Of a stretch of DNA of 45,300 bases, positions 34,394-42,054 are shown in pieces. The notes beneath the pieces are model-generated. The model was not told where the DNA came from. It did not search any database and saw nothing but the letters and a program-made list of their open reading frames with translations. The stretch's first letter is position 1, and each line of letters opens with the position of its first letter. This stretch comes from Chromatiales bacterium (GTDB taxonomy: Bacteria; Pseudomonadota; Gammaproteobacteria; Steroidobacterales; GCA-2729495): the NCBI GenBank assembly GCA_002688175.1, contig NZCC01000016.1, forward strand, positions 1 to 45,300, in the 5' to 3' direction. A program made the translations under genes and the position numbers.

Positions 34394-35713
34394 CTACAAG
34401 ATATACCTGCTCAGGTCTTCATCCTCGGCGAGTTCTGCAAGATGCGAATCCACATACGCCGCATCGACCGCTACTTCCTTACCGCTGCTGTCCGACGCCT
34501 CATAGGAAACGGCTTCCAGCAATCTTTCCACGACGGTGTGCAGCCGCCGGGCGCCGATATTCTCGGTCTGCTCATTCACCCTGAACGCGATTTCCGCAAT
34601 ACGTTCCACACCGCTGTCCTCAAACTTGAGTGCGACACCCTCGGTATCGATAAGCGCAACGTACTGCTCGGTAAGTGATGCATCCGGCTCGGTCAGGATG
34701 CGGACGAAGTCTTCACTGGTCAGTGCATCCAGCTCGACGCGGATCGGGAAGCGGCCCTGCAGCTCCGGTATCAGGTCCGAAGGCTTGGATACGTGGAATG
34801 CACCCGAGGCTATGAACAATATGTGATCTGTTTTGACCATGCCGTACTTGGTGCTGACCGAGCAGCCTTCGACAAGCGGTAACAGGTCACGCTGCACACC
34901 CTCGCGCGAAACGTCTGCGCCTTGCGTCTCGGAACGGCGTGCCACCTTGTCCAGCTCATCGATAAACACGATACCGTTCTGTTCGGCTGCTTCCAAAGCT
35001 TCAACTTTTATCTCTTCTTCGTTGACCAGCCCGGCGGCTTCTTCTTCGATCAACAGCTTGATGGCATCCTTCACCTTGAGCTTGCGTGTATTCTTGCGGC
35101 CGGTCCCCATGTTCTGAAACATGCCCTGCAGCTGGCTGGTCATTTCTTCCATGCCGGGCGGCGCCATAATCTCGACACCCATCATGGGCGCCTGCACGTC
35201 AATTTCTATTTCCTTGTCGTCGAGCTTGCCTTCGCGCAGCATCTTGCGGAATTTCTGCCGGGTTTCGGTTTCGGGGCTTTCACCCTCGACACTCGTCGGC
35301 GGTGGCAACAATGCATCGAGTATCCGGTCTTCAGCGGAATCCTCTGCCCGGTGGCGCACTTTTTCCATCTCCGCCTCGCGGGTCATTTTTACCGCTATAT
35401 CTGCCAGATCACGCACGATGCTGTCGACCTCGCGGCCGACGTAACCGACCTCGGTAAATTTCGTGGCTTCCACCTTAATAAAAGGAGCCCTGGCCAGGTT
35501 CGCAAGCCGCCTGGCGATCTCGGTCTTACCGACACCCGTCGGGCCCATCATCAGTATGTTCTTGGGCGTGATCTCTTCACGCAGGTCCTCGTTCACCTGC
35601 ATGCGCCGCCAGCGGTTACGCAGTGCGATTGCTACCGCGCGCTTGGCATGGTCCTGTCCCACGATGTGTTTATCGAGTTCCTGGGCAATTTCTCTCGGTG
35701 TCATCTGTGACAT
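34394..35713 (-). CDS. hslU: HslU, AAA+ unfoldase of the HslUV protease
   Basis: 439 residues from ATG (complement 35711-35713); a longer upstream frame was rejected because [20 protein letters not shown] is the normal N-terminus. Walker A is GPTGVGKT (57-64), Walker B VFIDELDK, and the GYVGREVD pore loop is present; the I domain is acidic and variable. The C-terminal RYIL tail is the peptide that inserts into HslV to open it. It supplies ATP-driven unfolding for heat-shock-type proteolysis. Distance from hslV is 178 nt, larger than the usual tight coupling. Confidence 0.98.
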   Translation of the reverse strand: MSQMTPREIAQELDKHIVGQDHAKRAVAIALRNRWRRMQVNEDLREEITPKNILMMGPTGVGKTEIARRLANLARAPFIKVEATKFTEVGYVGREVDSIVRDLADIAVKMTREAEMEKVRHRAEDSAEDRILDALLPPPTSVEGESPETETRQKFRKMLREGKLDDKEIEIDVQAPMMGVEIMAPPGMEEMTSQLQGMFQNMGTGRKNTRKLKVKDAIKLLIEEEAAGLVNEEEIKVEALEAAEQNGIVFIDELDKVARRSETQGADVSREGVQRDLLPLVEGCSVSTKYGMVKTDHILFIASGAFHVSKPSDLIPELQGRFPIRVELDALTSEDFVRILTEPDASLTEQYVALIDTEGVALKFEDSGVERIAEIAFRVNEQTENIGARRLHTVVERLLEAVSYEASDSSGKEVAVDAAYVDSHLAELAEDEDLSRYIL

Positions 35714-35891
35714 ATCTTCATTCTCAGTTTTCTCGGCTTTTTTGCCGTCGATCAATACATCACCCACGGAGCACAGCAACCTGAGGGTCGTCCAATGAAG
35801 CTCAACCGCTTAATCGGACATAAATTCGACCAAAAATCTTTGTGCCCGCTTAATCGGCAGCCACAAAGATGGTCTCATCCAATTTGTGACA
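35714..35891 (-). promoter_or_regulatory. hslV-hslU spacer with direct and inverted repeats
   Basis: CCGCTTAATCGG occurs at 35806-35817 and 35846-35857, and ATCTTTGTG (35836-35844) is inverted at 35862-35870 (CACAAAGAT), so the second direct repeat sits in the loop of a hairpin. This may be an attenuating or processing structure, or a start site for separate hslU expression. Confidence 0.4.
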
Positions 35892-36455
35892 TCAGTTTTT
35901 ACTCGCACCGCGATCATCATCGGCCGGGAGGCTTTCCACGACGATATTTTCATTAGTAAAGACACACACGCTCGCGGCAATGCCCAGCGCTTTGCTGACG
36001 ATGTCTTCGGCGCTCAGTTCGGTATTGTCGAGGAGCGCCCGCGCAGCCGACTGGGCAAATGGCCCACCCGAACCAATTGCCATCAGGTCGTCTTCCGGTT
36101 CGATAACGTCCCCGTTGCCGGAAATGATGAGTGACTCTTCCGCGTCCGCGACACAGAGTAATGCCTCGAGCCTGCGCAGGCGCCGGTCGGTGCGCCAGTC
36201 CTTCGCAAGTTCTATTGCCGCCCGGGTCAGGTTACCGTATTGCTCAAGCTTACCTTCGAATAATTCAAACAGGGTAAATGCATCGGCCGTGCCGCCTGCA
36301 AAACCTGCAAGCACTTTACCGCCCGCAAGGCGTCTCACCTTGCGCGCGTTACCCTTCATGATGGTGTTGCCCATGCTGACCTGGCCGTCGCCGGCTAATG
36401 CGACGACGCCGTTTCTGCGTACCGACACGATGGTGGTACCCCGATACTGATCCAT
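35892..36455 (-). CDS. hslV: HslV, peptidase subunit of HslUV
   Basis: 187 residues. The catalytic threonine is Thr7 in [16 protein letters not shown]; unlike Escherichia coli HslV (MTTIV) it is preceded by a short propeptide MDQYRG that must be removed. [45 protein letters not shown] and [16 protein letters not shown] are invariant family blocks. It forms two stacked hexamers capped by HslU. The gene is followed by hslU and preceded by a REP pair. Confidence 0.98.
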   Translation of the reverse strand: MDQYRGTTIVSVRRNGVVALAGDGQVSMGNTIMKGNARKVRRLAGGKVLAGFAGGTADAFTLFELFEGKLEQYGNLTRAAIELAKDWRTDRRLRRLEALLCVADAEESLIISGNGDVIEPEDDLMAIGSGGPFAQSAARALLDNTELSAEDIVSKALGIAASVCVFTNENIVVESLPADDDRGASKN

Positions 36456-36483
36456 GTTTATCTTCCTCGCTCGGCTAAACTCT

Positions 36484-36561
36484 GTAGGAGTGGCTTTAGC
36501 CGCGACTCGGTTTAAAGCTAAGTAATTAACATTGTGTTGTCGCGGCTAAAGCCGCTCCTAC
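36484..36561. repeat. REP pair (BIME) between xerC and hslV
   Basis: A direct REP unit with one change (GGAGTGGC) at 36484-36505 and an inverted intact unit at 36540-36561, separated by 34 nt of AT-rich sequence, the same spacer length as at 20212-20291. Confidence 0.85.
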
Positions 36562-36588
36562 AACCGCACGTGCCCGAGCCTTTGGATC

Positions 36589-37506
36589 CTAATTGCTTAT
36601 CTTTTGCTTTTTCGTCTGTGCTCGCGGGTGTGCCTTATCGTATATCTGGGCAAGATGCTGAAAATCAAGGTGAGTATATATCTGTGTGGTACTGATATCG
36701 GCGTGGCCCAGCATCTCCTGCACCCCGCGCAGATCGCTGGAGGACTCCAGCACATGGGTGGCAAAGCTATGCCGGAACAGGTGGGGATAGACCTTCTTGG
36801 GGAGGCCGACCTCTGCCGCCCGGCGGCGGACCATTGCCTGCACCGTACGGGGGCTGATACGTGCCCCGCGGCGGCCGACAAACAGTGCCTGTTCCTCGAC
36901 ATTTGCCAGGTTCGCTCGCTGCCGCCGCCACTCGGCAATCGCGGCAAGGGCATAACGACCCACCGGTACAATCCGCTCCTTGCTGCCTTTACCGGTAACC
37001 CTGACCGTGCCCTCGGACTCAACGATATCGCCGCCATTCAAACCGACAAGTTCAGCCAACCGCAAGCCGGATGAATACAGGAGTTCCATAATCGCGCGGT
37101 CGCGCACGGCTGTAACGTTGTCACCTTTTATATCCAGTAACTTCGCCATTTGTTCGGGATCCAGTGCATCGGGCAATCGCTTCGAGGCCTTGGGCGCGCT
37201 GACACCGGCGACGGGATTATTCTTGATATGACGTTCACGAATCAGGTACGCCATAAAACTGCGTGCGCCCGACAAACGCCTCTGTATGCTGCGGGGACTT
37301 AAGCCGGCGGCAAAATTTACGGCTGCGTAACGACGCACGTTGTGCACGCGCAGGTCTCCCCAGCGTGCAATCTGGTTCTGGTCACAATAATCCTTAAGGC
37401 AGTTCAGGTCACGCCGGTAGGCGCTAACGGTATGGACAGACAGGTTTCTCTCGTTGGAAAGATGCGAGAAAAAATCTTCGGCGAGTTGCCATTCGCGCTC
37501 ATCCAT
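36589..37506 (-). CDS. xerC: tyrosine recombinase XerC
   Basis: 305 residues from ATG (complement 37504-37506). An N-terminal SAM-like core-binding domain (FFSHLSNERNLSVHTVSAYR) precedes a complete catalytic domain: Arg149 in YSSGLRLAELVGL, Lys173 in GKGSKERIVPVG, His242 and Arg245 in HLFRHSFATH, His268 in LGHADISTTQIYTH and nucleophile Tyr277. Length and order after dapF-DUF484 support XerC rather than a phage integrase. It resolves chromosome dimers at dif with XerD. Confidence 0.95.
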   Translation of the reverse strand: MDEREWQLAEDFFSHLSNERNLSVHTVSAYRRDLNCLKDYCDQNQIARWGDLRVHNVRRYAAVNFAAGLSPRSIQRRLSGARSFMAYLIRERHIKNNPVAGVSAPKASKRLPDALDPEQMAKLLDIKGDNVTAVRDRAIMELLYSSGLRLAELVGLNGGDIVESEGTVRVTGKGSKERIVPVGRYALAAIAEWRRQRANLANVEEQALFVGRRGARISPRTVQAMVRRRAAEVGLPKKVYPHLFRHSFATHVLESSSDLRGVQEMLGHADISTTQIYTHLDFQHLAQIYDKAHPRAQTKKQKISN

Positions 37507-37601
37507 GTTTACCAACTGCCAATTGCTACTTGGAGGCTGCTTCCTGCTTGTCTATCCTAACTTATTTAAAAGGCCAGACTTGCCACTGCAGAAGCGGCTT
37601 C

Positions 37602-37755
37602 GTGGGAGCGGCTTTAGCCGCGAAGCTGCCAATCAAAAGCGTATGGCTGATAACAACCTGCCATGCTGCGGGTGCCGCACGGCCATATCTGTATGGTCTG
37701 TCGATACGGCAGTTATCTGCCGGGTCTGCAGATTCGCGGCTAAAGCCGCTCCCAC
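37602..37755. mobile_element. 154-bp REP-ended non-autonomous element, copy B
   Basis: Same length and conserved interior as 34223-34376, with about one difference in five inside. The outermost bases have changed together: GTGGGAG at the left pairs with CTCCCAC at the right, where copy A has GTAGGAG/CTCCTAC. It lies between DUF484 and xerC, so the xerC promoter or message must cross it. Confidence 0.8.
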
Positions 37756-37781
37756 AGAAATTCTGTACTCCGATTGATTAG

Positions 37782-38486
37782 CTACCGTATTGCCAGCGCG
37801 CACCCCAGCAAATCGCCCAAGCGCGACAGAAAGTCCATGCTTTTGCCCGGATGGAAATACTCGGCGTCACGGCTGCCGATCGCGAGAAATCCCGTCGCCG
37901 AGTTCTCGCCCAGCGGCACCAGTGCGGCTGAACCCACTTCTTCCGCATCCGGGCCGAAAAGAAACGCGCGCTGACTGTCACGAATCTTGCCGCAGCGGGG
38001 AACATTATTCTTCAGAAAAGTCTTGAACGGCCCCATGGCCTGATCACGGCGTTCGGCAAGCCGCAGGAAACGGCTCTCGCCGCCAAACTCGTTGACCGAA
38101 TCCGTGCCGAACAACACCAGGACGGCATGATCAGCGTTAAACGAACTCCGCAGGAGTTTTTCGGCCACACCTACTGCCTGTGCGCGGCTACCGGCGGCCA
38201 GTAATTCGGTTGCCAGGCTGTGCACCTTGTCTGCAAGCTCGTCATTGCTGCGCGCAACTTCAACCAGGTCCCTGAACTTCCGTTCCAGTTGCAGGTTTTT
38301 TTGCCTGAGCGTCGCGACCTGACGTTCGACCAGCGACACCGCGCCGCCTGTGCGATGCGGGATGCGCATGTTGCCGAGCAAGCTATGGTGTCGTTCGAAG
38401 AAGTCGGGATGAGATTGCAGGTATTCCGCAACCGAGCCCTCGTCTAAATCACCGGCATCCACCTGCGGTGTATTTGCGCTACTCAT
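37782..38486 (-). CDS. DUF484 family protein (GAF-like)
   Basis: 234 residues from the ATG (complement 38484-38486), which overlaps the dapF stop as ATGA; a longer upstream frame antiparallel to conserved dapF sequence was rejected. VAEYLQSHPDFFERHHSLL and LVERQVATLRQKNLQLERKF (coiled coil) are the DUF484 opening; the C-terminal half (LVPLGENSATGFLAIGSRDAEYFHP) is GAF-like. Function is unknown, but dapF-DUF484-xerC is a conserved gammaproteobacterial gene order. Confidence 0.93.
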   Translation of the reverse strand: MSSANTPQVDAGDLDEGSVAEYLQSHPDFFERHHSLLGNMRIPHRTGGAVSLVERQVATLRQKNLQLERKFRDLVEVARSNDELADKVHSLATELLAAGSRAQAVGVAEKLLRSSFNADHAVLVLFGTDSVNEFGGESRFLRLAERRDQAMGPFKTFLKNNVPRCGKIRDSQRAFLFGPDAEEVGSAALVPLGENSATGFLAIGSRDAEYFHPGKSMDFLSRLGDLLGCALAIR

Positions 38487-39304
38487 ATCTCGACAACCCC
38501 TTCGAAAGAATTTTCGGCTTCGCCAACCAGCCAGACGGGGGAACCCGGACCCGCCCACCGAACTTCCAGTTCGCCACCGGGCAGCACTACCGTTACATCG
38601 CCGGACAACAACCCTAGGCTGACACCCACTGCCACAGACGCGCATGCGCCTGTCCCACAGGCACTGGTCTCACCCACACCGCGCTCGAAAACCCGTAATC
38701 GAATGCGGCCAGGACTCACAACCTGCATGAAGCCGATGTTAGCACGGTTTGGAAAACGCTCATGGCGCTCGAGCAGGAACCCGAGCCGGGCAACGGGAGC
38801 ACCTCCGACATCGTCGACCAGGATGACCGCATGCGGATTACCCATTGAAACCGCCGACAGTTCGACCGTCTCGCCCGCGACATCTACGTGGTAGCGATCC
38901 TGTTGTTCATCGGCAACAAACGGCAGGCTCGCCGGATCGAAATCGGGCTCACCCATGTTGACAGCTATCGCGCCATCCGCCTGCACCCGCGCCTCAACCA
39001 CCCCTCCGGGGTAAGCGAGATTCCAGAGCCGTTCGGTATCGGCTTCATCACCCGCCAGGTAATGCACGATGCACCGGGCGCCGTTACCGCATTGCTCCAC
39101 CTCGCCGCCGTCCGCATTGAAGACCCGGTAAAACACGTCCGCATCATCGTCCTGCGGGTCGGTGAGCCACAGGAGCTGATCGAAGCCAATACCCGTACTG
39201 CGGTCAGCGAGCCGCCGGATGGTGTCGCCGGCCGGGGGCTCGTCACTCCGCAGCAGGACAAAATCATTGCCGAGGCCATGCATTTTTGTGAAAGGCAGCT
39301 GCAT
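38483..39304 (-). CDS. dapF: diaminopimelate epimerase DapF
   Basis: 273 residues from ATG (complement 39302-39304), giving the standard N-terminus MQLPFTKMHGLGNDFVLL. The two catalytic cysteines are Cys72 in NADGGEVEQCGNGARC and Cys216 in GVGETSACGTGACAS; MGNPHAVI is the third family motif. It converts LL- to meso-diaminopimelate for lysine and peptidoglycan. First gene of dapF-DUF484-xerC. Confidence 0.98.
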   Translation of the reverse strand: MQLPFTKMHGLGNDFVLLRSDEPPAGDTIRRLADRSTGIGFDQLLWLTDPQDDDADVFYRVFNADGGEVEQCGNGARCIVHYLAGDEADTERLWNLAYPGGVVEARVQADGAIAVNMGEPDFDPASLPFVADEQQDRYHVDVAGETVELSAVSMGNPHAVILVDDVGGAPVARLGFLLERHERFPNRANIGFMQVVSPGRIRLRVFERGVGETSACGTGACASVAVGVSLGLLSGDVTVVLPGGELEVRWAGPGSPVWLVGEAENSFEGVVEI

Positions 39305-39365
39305 AGTCTGTTCGCCAGGTCGCGCCGAAAAAGGCTTTCGGCCACATTGAAAATATTCTGTTAAA

Positions 39366-39397
39366 TGAGAAGATAGCGCGCTTGCGCTCAATTCTCA
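39366..39397. promoter_or_regulatory. nested dyad between dapF and parA-like gene
   Basis: TGAGAA (39366-39371) is inverted at 39392-39397 (TTCTCA) and encloses AGCGC/GCGCT with a GCTT loop. It lies 26 nt upstream of the parA-like start and 62 nt from dapF, so it may be an operator for one or both divergent genes, for example for autoregulation by the ParA-like protein. Confidence 0.35.
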
Positions 39398-39422
39398 CTC
39401 ATTTTTGAGGACAACAATAAAA

Positions 39423-40061
39423 ATGCGGCACATCATGGTCATGAACCCCAAGGGCGGCTGCGGGAAAAGCACCCTGGCCACCAACCTGGCCAGCTATTAC
39501 GCGACCAGGGGGAAGAAAACTGCCCTTGTGGACTACGATCCACAGCGCTCGAGCCTGGACTGGCTGGACCGCAGGCCCGCCAAACGCCCCGAAATCAGTG
39601 CCATCGAGGGCTACAAGGAGGGCCTGAAGCACGTGGCCCGGAACAGCGACATCGTCGTCATCGACGCACCTGCCCGTGCCCACGGCAAGGAACTGACCGA
39701 CCTGTTGCACCATTCCGATACGATCCTGATCCCCGTACTGCCTTCTACCATCGATATGCAGGCCACGGGCAGGTTCATCGAAGAACTGAAGGCGACGCCG
39801 ACATTCAAAAACCGTAAGGTAAAAATTGCGGTGCTGGCCAACCGGGTACGCGATAACACGCTGATCTTCGACGAGCTGGATGCTTATTTAACGAAACTCA
39901 GGGTGCCGTATATAGCCACGCTGCGTGAGGCGCAAAACTATATACGCGCCTACACGCGCGGCCTGGGGATATTCGAACTGCCCAACTACCTCGCGTGGCC
40001 GGACCTCGAAGAATGGGGGCCGCTGATCGACTGGCTGAACAGCCGGGCGTCGCGGCCTTAG
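39423..40061 (+). CDS. ParA/MinD-type P-loop ATPase (solo)
   Basis: 212 residues from ATG 39423, with GAGGA 11 nt upstream. The deviant Walker A KGGCGKST (10-17) with its signature lysine, DYDPQRSSLDWL (A' motif) and DIVVIDAPAR (Walker B) define a ParA-family ATPase. It is short, lacks an N-terminal DNA-binding domain and has no ParB partner nearby, so it resembles orphan ParA proteins that position protein cargo. It is adjacent to tRNA-Gly and the island but has the base composition of the chromosome. The gene ends 5 nt before the tRNA 3' end on the other strand. Confidence 0.92.
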   Translation: MRHIMVMNPKGGCGKSTLATNLASYYATRGKKTALVDYDPQRSSLDWLDRRPAKRPEISAIEGYKEGLKHVARNSDIVVIDAPARAHGKELTDLLHHSDTILIPVLPSTIDMQATGRFIEELKATPTFKNRKVKIAVLANRVRDNTLIFDELDAYLTKLRVPYIATLREAQNYIRAYTRGLGIFELPNYLAWPDLEEWGPLIDWLNSRASRP

Positions 40062-40066
40062 AAAAC

Positions 40067-40140
40067 TGGAGCGGGTGACGGGAATTGAACCCGCGTCATC
40101 AGCTTGGGAAGCTGAGGCCCTACCATTAGACGACACCCGC
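40067..40140 (-). tRNA. tRNA-Gly(CCC)
   Basis: 74 nt with encoded CCA. On the minus strand: acceptor GCGGGTG/CACCCGC, anticodon stem TCAGC/GCTGA with loop TTCCCAA (anticodon CCC), T arm GGGTTCAATTCCC. This matches the glyU type. It is the integration site of the island to its right: bases 40103-40133 are repeated exactly at 45270-45300. Confidence 0.97.
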
Positions 40141-40187
40141 ATTTTTTTAGCTTATCCGCGGCATCCCTGCTAGAACCGAGTAAATCA

Positions 40188-40469
40188 TTGAAAAACCACC
40201 TCGGTAAACAGCTTGTCAATTTCGTGCATGGAAACAAATGGCAGCTAGACCCGGAAGTGCCTGCGTCCTACAAGTATCCGTTTGCAACGGACTACAACGG
40301 ATTAGTCATATTGAACTTGGGGGATGAAATTCTGGACTCCAGAAAAACGGCTGGATTGATTGAACCATCTGGTGCTCGGCTTTTGAAGCGGAAAGGAGGG
40401 GCGCACAGATTCGAAGACTGGAGCAGCGTGCTGGATGATATTAACCAGCACTTCCGAGGGGCCCATTGA
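40188..40469 (+). CDS. small protein of unknown function
   Basis: 93 residues starting with TTG 40188, with GAG about 8 nt before it. No family recognised; the composition looks soluble (QLVNFVHGNKWQLDPE; LNLGDEILDSR). It overlaps the 3' end of the convergent nuclease gene by 29 nt. It is the first gene inside the island next to tRNA-Gly. A non-coding interpretation is possible. Confidence 0.45.
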   Translation: MKNHLGKQLVNFVHGNKWQLDPEVPASYKYPFATDYNGLVILNLGDEILDSRKTAGLIEPSGARLLKRKGGAHRFEDWSSVLDDINQHFRGAH

Positions 40470-40920
40470 CCTCCCCCTCCTTCAATGAAGATATGACATT
40501 ATCAAACTTATATTTTTGTATATGCTCAACCCGCTTTTTCGTAAAATTGATACCATATTCAGGTTCTTTTGAATTTGGATAATGTTTGTAATTTAACAAC
40601 CCTGATTTGTCTTTTGACCAATCTGAAGCTTTCAACAAATAGATTGTTGGCTCGGAATGTTCTTTTAAAACCACTAAACAGACCACATCTATATTATGGA
40701 ATTTTGATTCTGAAATATATGTATAGTTTTTACCTGTGATAGTTTTAACTTGCACATCAAAATGCATACCTCCTTTATTACGTGCGACGAAATCAATACC
40801 TCTATCATCTACCTCTGCGGTGAAAACCGATAAACCATACATAGTGAATTCCATCTTAGCTAGGTACTCACCATAGGTACCCTTTTGTTGATTATTGAGT
40901 TCTGACCACTCATGTCTCAT
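40441..40920 (-). CDS. PD-(D/E)XK endonuclease-like protein (group I-intron-type/DUF4365-like)
   Basis: 159 residues. The fold pattern is a helix with Glu18 (TYGEYLAKMEF), a strand with Asp43 (DDRGIDFVARN) and a strand with Gln57-x-Lys59 (HFDVQVKT), matching the E..GxD..QxK arrangement of small PD-(D/E)XK families such as PF11645 and DUF4365. That suggests Holliday-junction-resolvase-like or restriction-type DNA cleavage. It is AT-rich, with an isolated promoter region upstream. The catalytic residue set is as expected, but the exact family needs a profile search. Confidence 0.7.
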   Translation of the reverse strand: MRHEWSELNNQQKGTYGEYLAKMEFTMYGLSVFTAEVDDRGIDFVARNKGGMHFDVQVKTITGKNYTYISESKFHNIDVVCLVVLKEHSEPTIYLLKASDWSKDKSGLLNYKHYPNSKEPEYGINFTKKRVEHIQKYKFDNVISSLKEGEVNGPLGSAG

Positions 40921-41088
40921 ATGTTGCCCCCTGGGTGGGTGGGGAAAGGAGGCTTATTACTAACGAAATCGGAAGTAAATTCGCAAAAATTCATAGACAC
41001 ATCTGACCCTTTTCTTGGCTTTCCATTTTTAAAGTAACTATGTAGTGATATCCTGGAAAAGAATAAATATTCGGTTTGGGGATTTTAT

Positions 41089-41901
41089 ATGACTAGACAT
41101 CGAGGAACTTACAAATCTGATCATCCGGAACCCTATGAACTGGGCAGATCTCAAATCGAGGATTTTATAAAATGCCCTGCATGTTATTGGTTAAAAAGAA
41201 AAAGAGGAGTGAAGTTTCCTGGCATGCCAGGATTTCTCCTGAATACCGCAACCGATACTTTATTGAAAAAAGATTTTGGCGAATACAGAGAAAAGGGGCA
41301 ACCGCATCCATTTATGGAAAGGCATAGTTTAGGTCATTTAGTTCCATTTAATCATCAGGATTTTGATCTCTGGACAAAGGCTACTCAACTTGGATTGAGA
41401 ACATTTCATGAGTCCTCTGGTTTTATAGTAGGCGGTGGTCTGGATGATGTTTGGCACAACCCTATAACCGATGAGATTCATATAGTGGATTACAAAAGTA
41501 CTGCGACCAAAAGAAACAAAGATCTAACTGCATTAGAGACTATAACTTTAGAAGGTGCTTATAAATCTGGTTACAAAAGACAATTGGAAATATACCAATG
41601 GATACTGAGGCAAAATGGATTCAATGTCAGTGACACAGGATATTTTCTCTTTGTGAATGGGGATCAACATTTTGCAGACGGTATGCTAGAGAAAGATAAA
41701 GACAAAGCACAAATGAATTTTGAGGTGCAACTCATAGAATACATAGGTGATGATAGTTGGGTAGAGAGAAAGATTTTGGATCTGAAAGAGTGCCTAGTTA
41801 GTTCAGATTATCCAGATCATTCAACATCGGGTTTTGGTCCAAAAGGAAATAAGGAATGTGAATATTTAACTCTTTTTAAGGGATTAAATGAGAACACTTA
41901 A
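41089..41901 (+). CDS. PD-(D/E)XK nuclease of the RecB/Cas4-like superfamily
   Basis: 270 residues; ATG with GGGGA 7 nt upstream. SQIEDFIKCPACYWLKRKRG opens the domain as in RecB/AddB/Cas4-type proteins (Cys29, Cys32). The active site is GGGLDD (Asp119) then HIVDYKST (Asp134-x-Lys136), with the QLEIY motif (Gln165...Tyr169) that marks the RecB-nuclease branch. Cys235 and Cys257 in the C-terminal part could complete an iron-sulfur cluster with Cys29/Cys32, but the spacing is not the standard Cas4 one. No helicase, Cas or CRISPR is nearby. It may be a stand-alone defence or recombination nuclease. Confidence 0.8.
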   Translation: MTRHRGTYKSDHPEPYELGRSQIEDFIKCPACYWLKRKRGVKFPGMPGFLLNTATDTLLKKDFGEYREKGQPHPFMERHSLGHLVPFNHQDFDLWTKATQLGLRTFHESSGFIVGGGLDDVWHNPITDEIHIVDYKSTATKRNKDLTALETITLEGAYKSGYKRQLEIYQWILRQNGFNVSDTGYFLFVNGDQHFADGMLEKDKDKAQMNFEVQLIEYIGDDSWVERKILDLKECLVSSDYPDHSTSGFGPKGNKECEYLTLFKGLNENT

Positions 41902-42054
41902 CCTTTTTGATACATAGTGTAAAACAGAGCTAAGAAACAATGATTTCTTCTTACAAAGGTCTTACAAAGTATTTCACAACCCCTTTAAATACTGGACGAG
42001 ATGCATCCTAGTGATGCTGACTATTGTCTTTACTCATAAGTCAGAAGTATTAAC

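Noticed and set aside
34922-35710. 262-codon open frame opposite hslU
   Set aside because: Antisense shadow of an invariant gene; repetitive aromatic/His content typical of reversed HslU codons.
36589-37506. The tyrosine recombinase as the island's integrase
   Set aside because: Its length, catalytic set and dapF-DUF484-xerC position mark it as chromosomal XerC, and it lies about 2.6 kb outside the island.
41089-41901. Calling the nuclease Cas4
   Set aside because: No other cas gene or CRISPR array is present and the cysteine spacing is not that of Cas4, so only the superfamily is supported.
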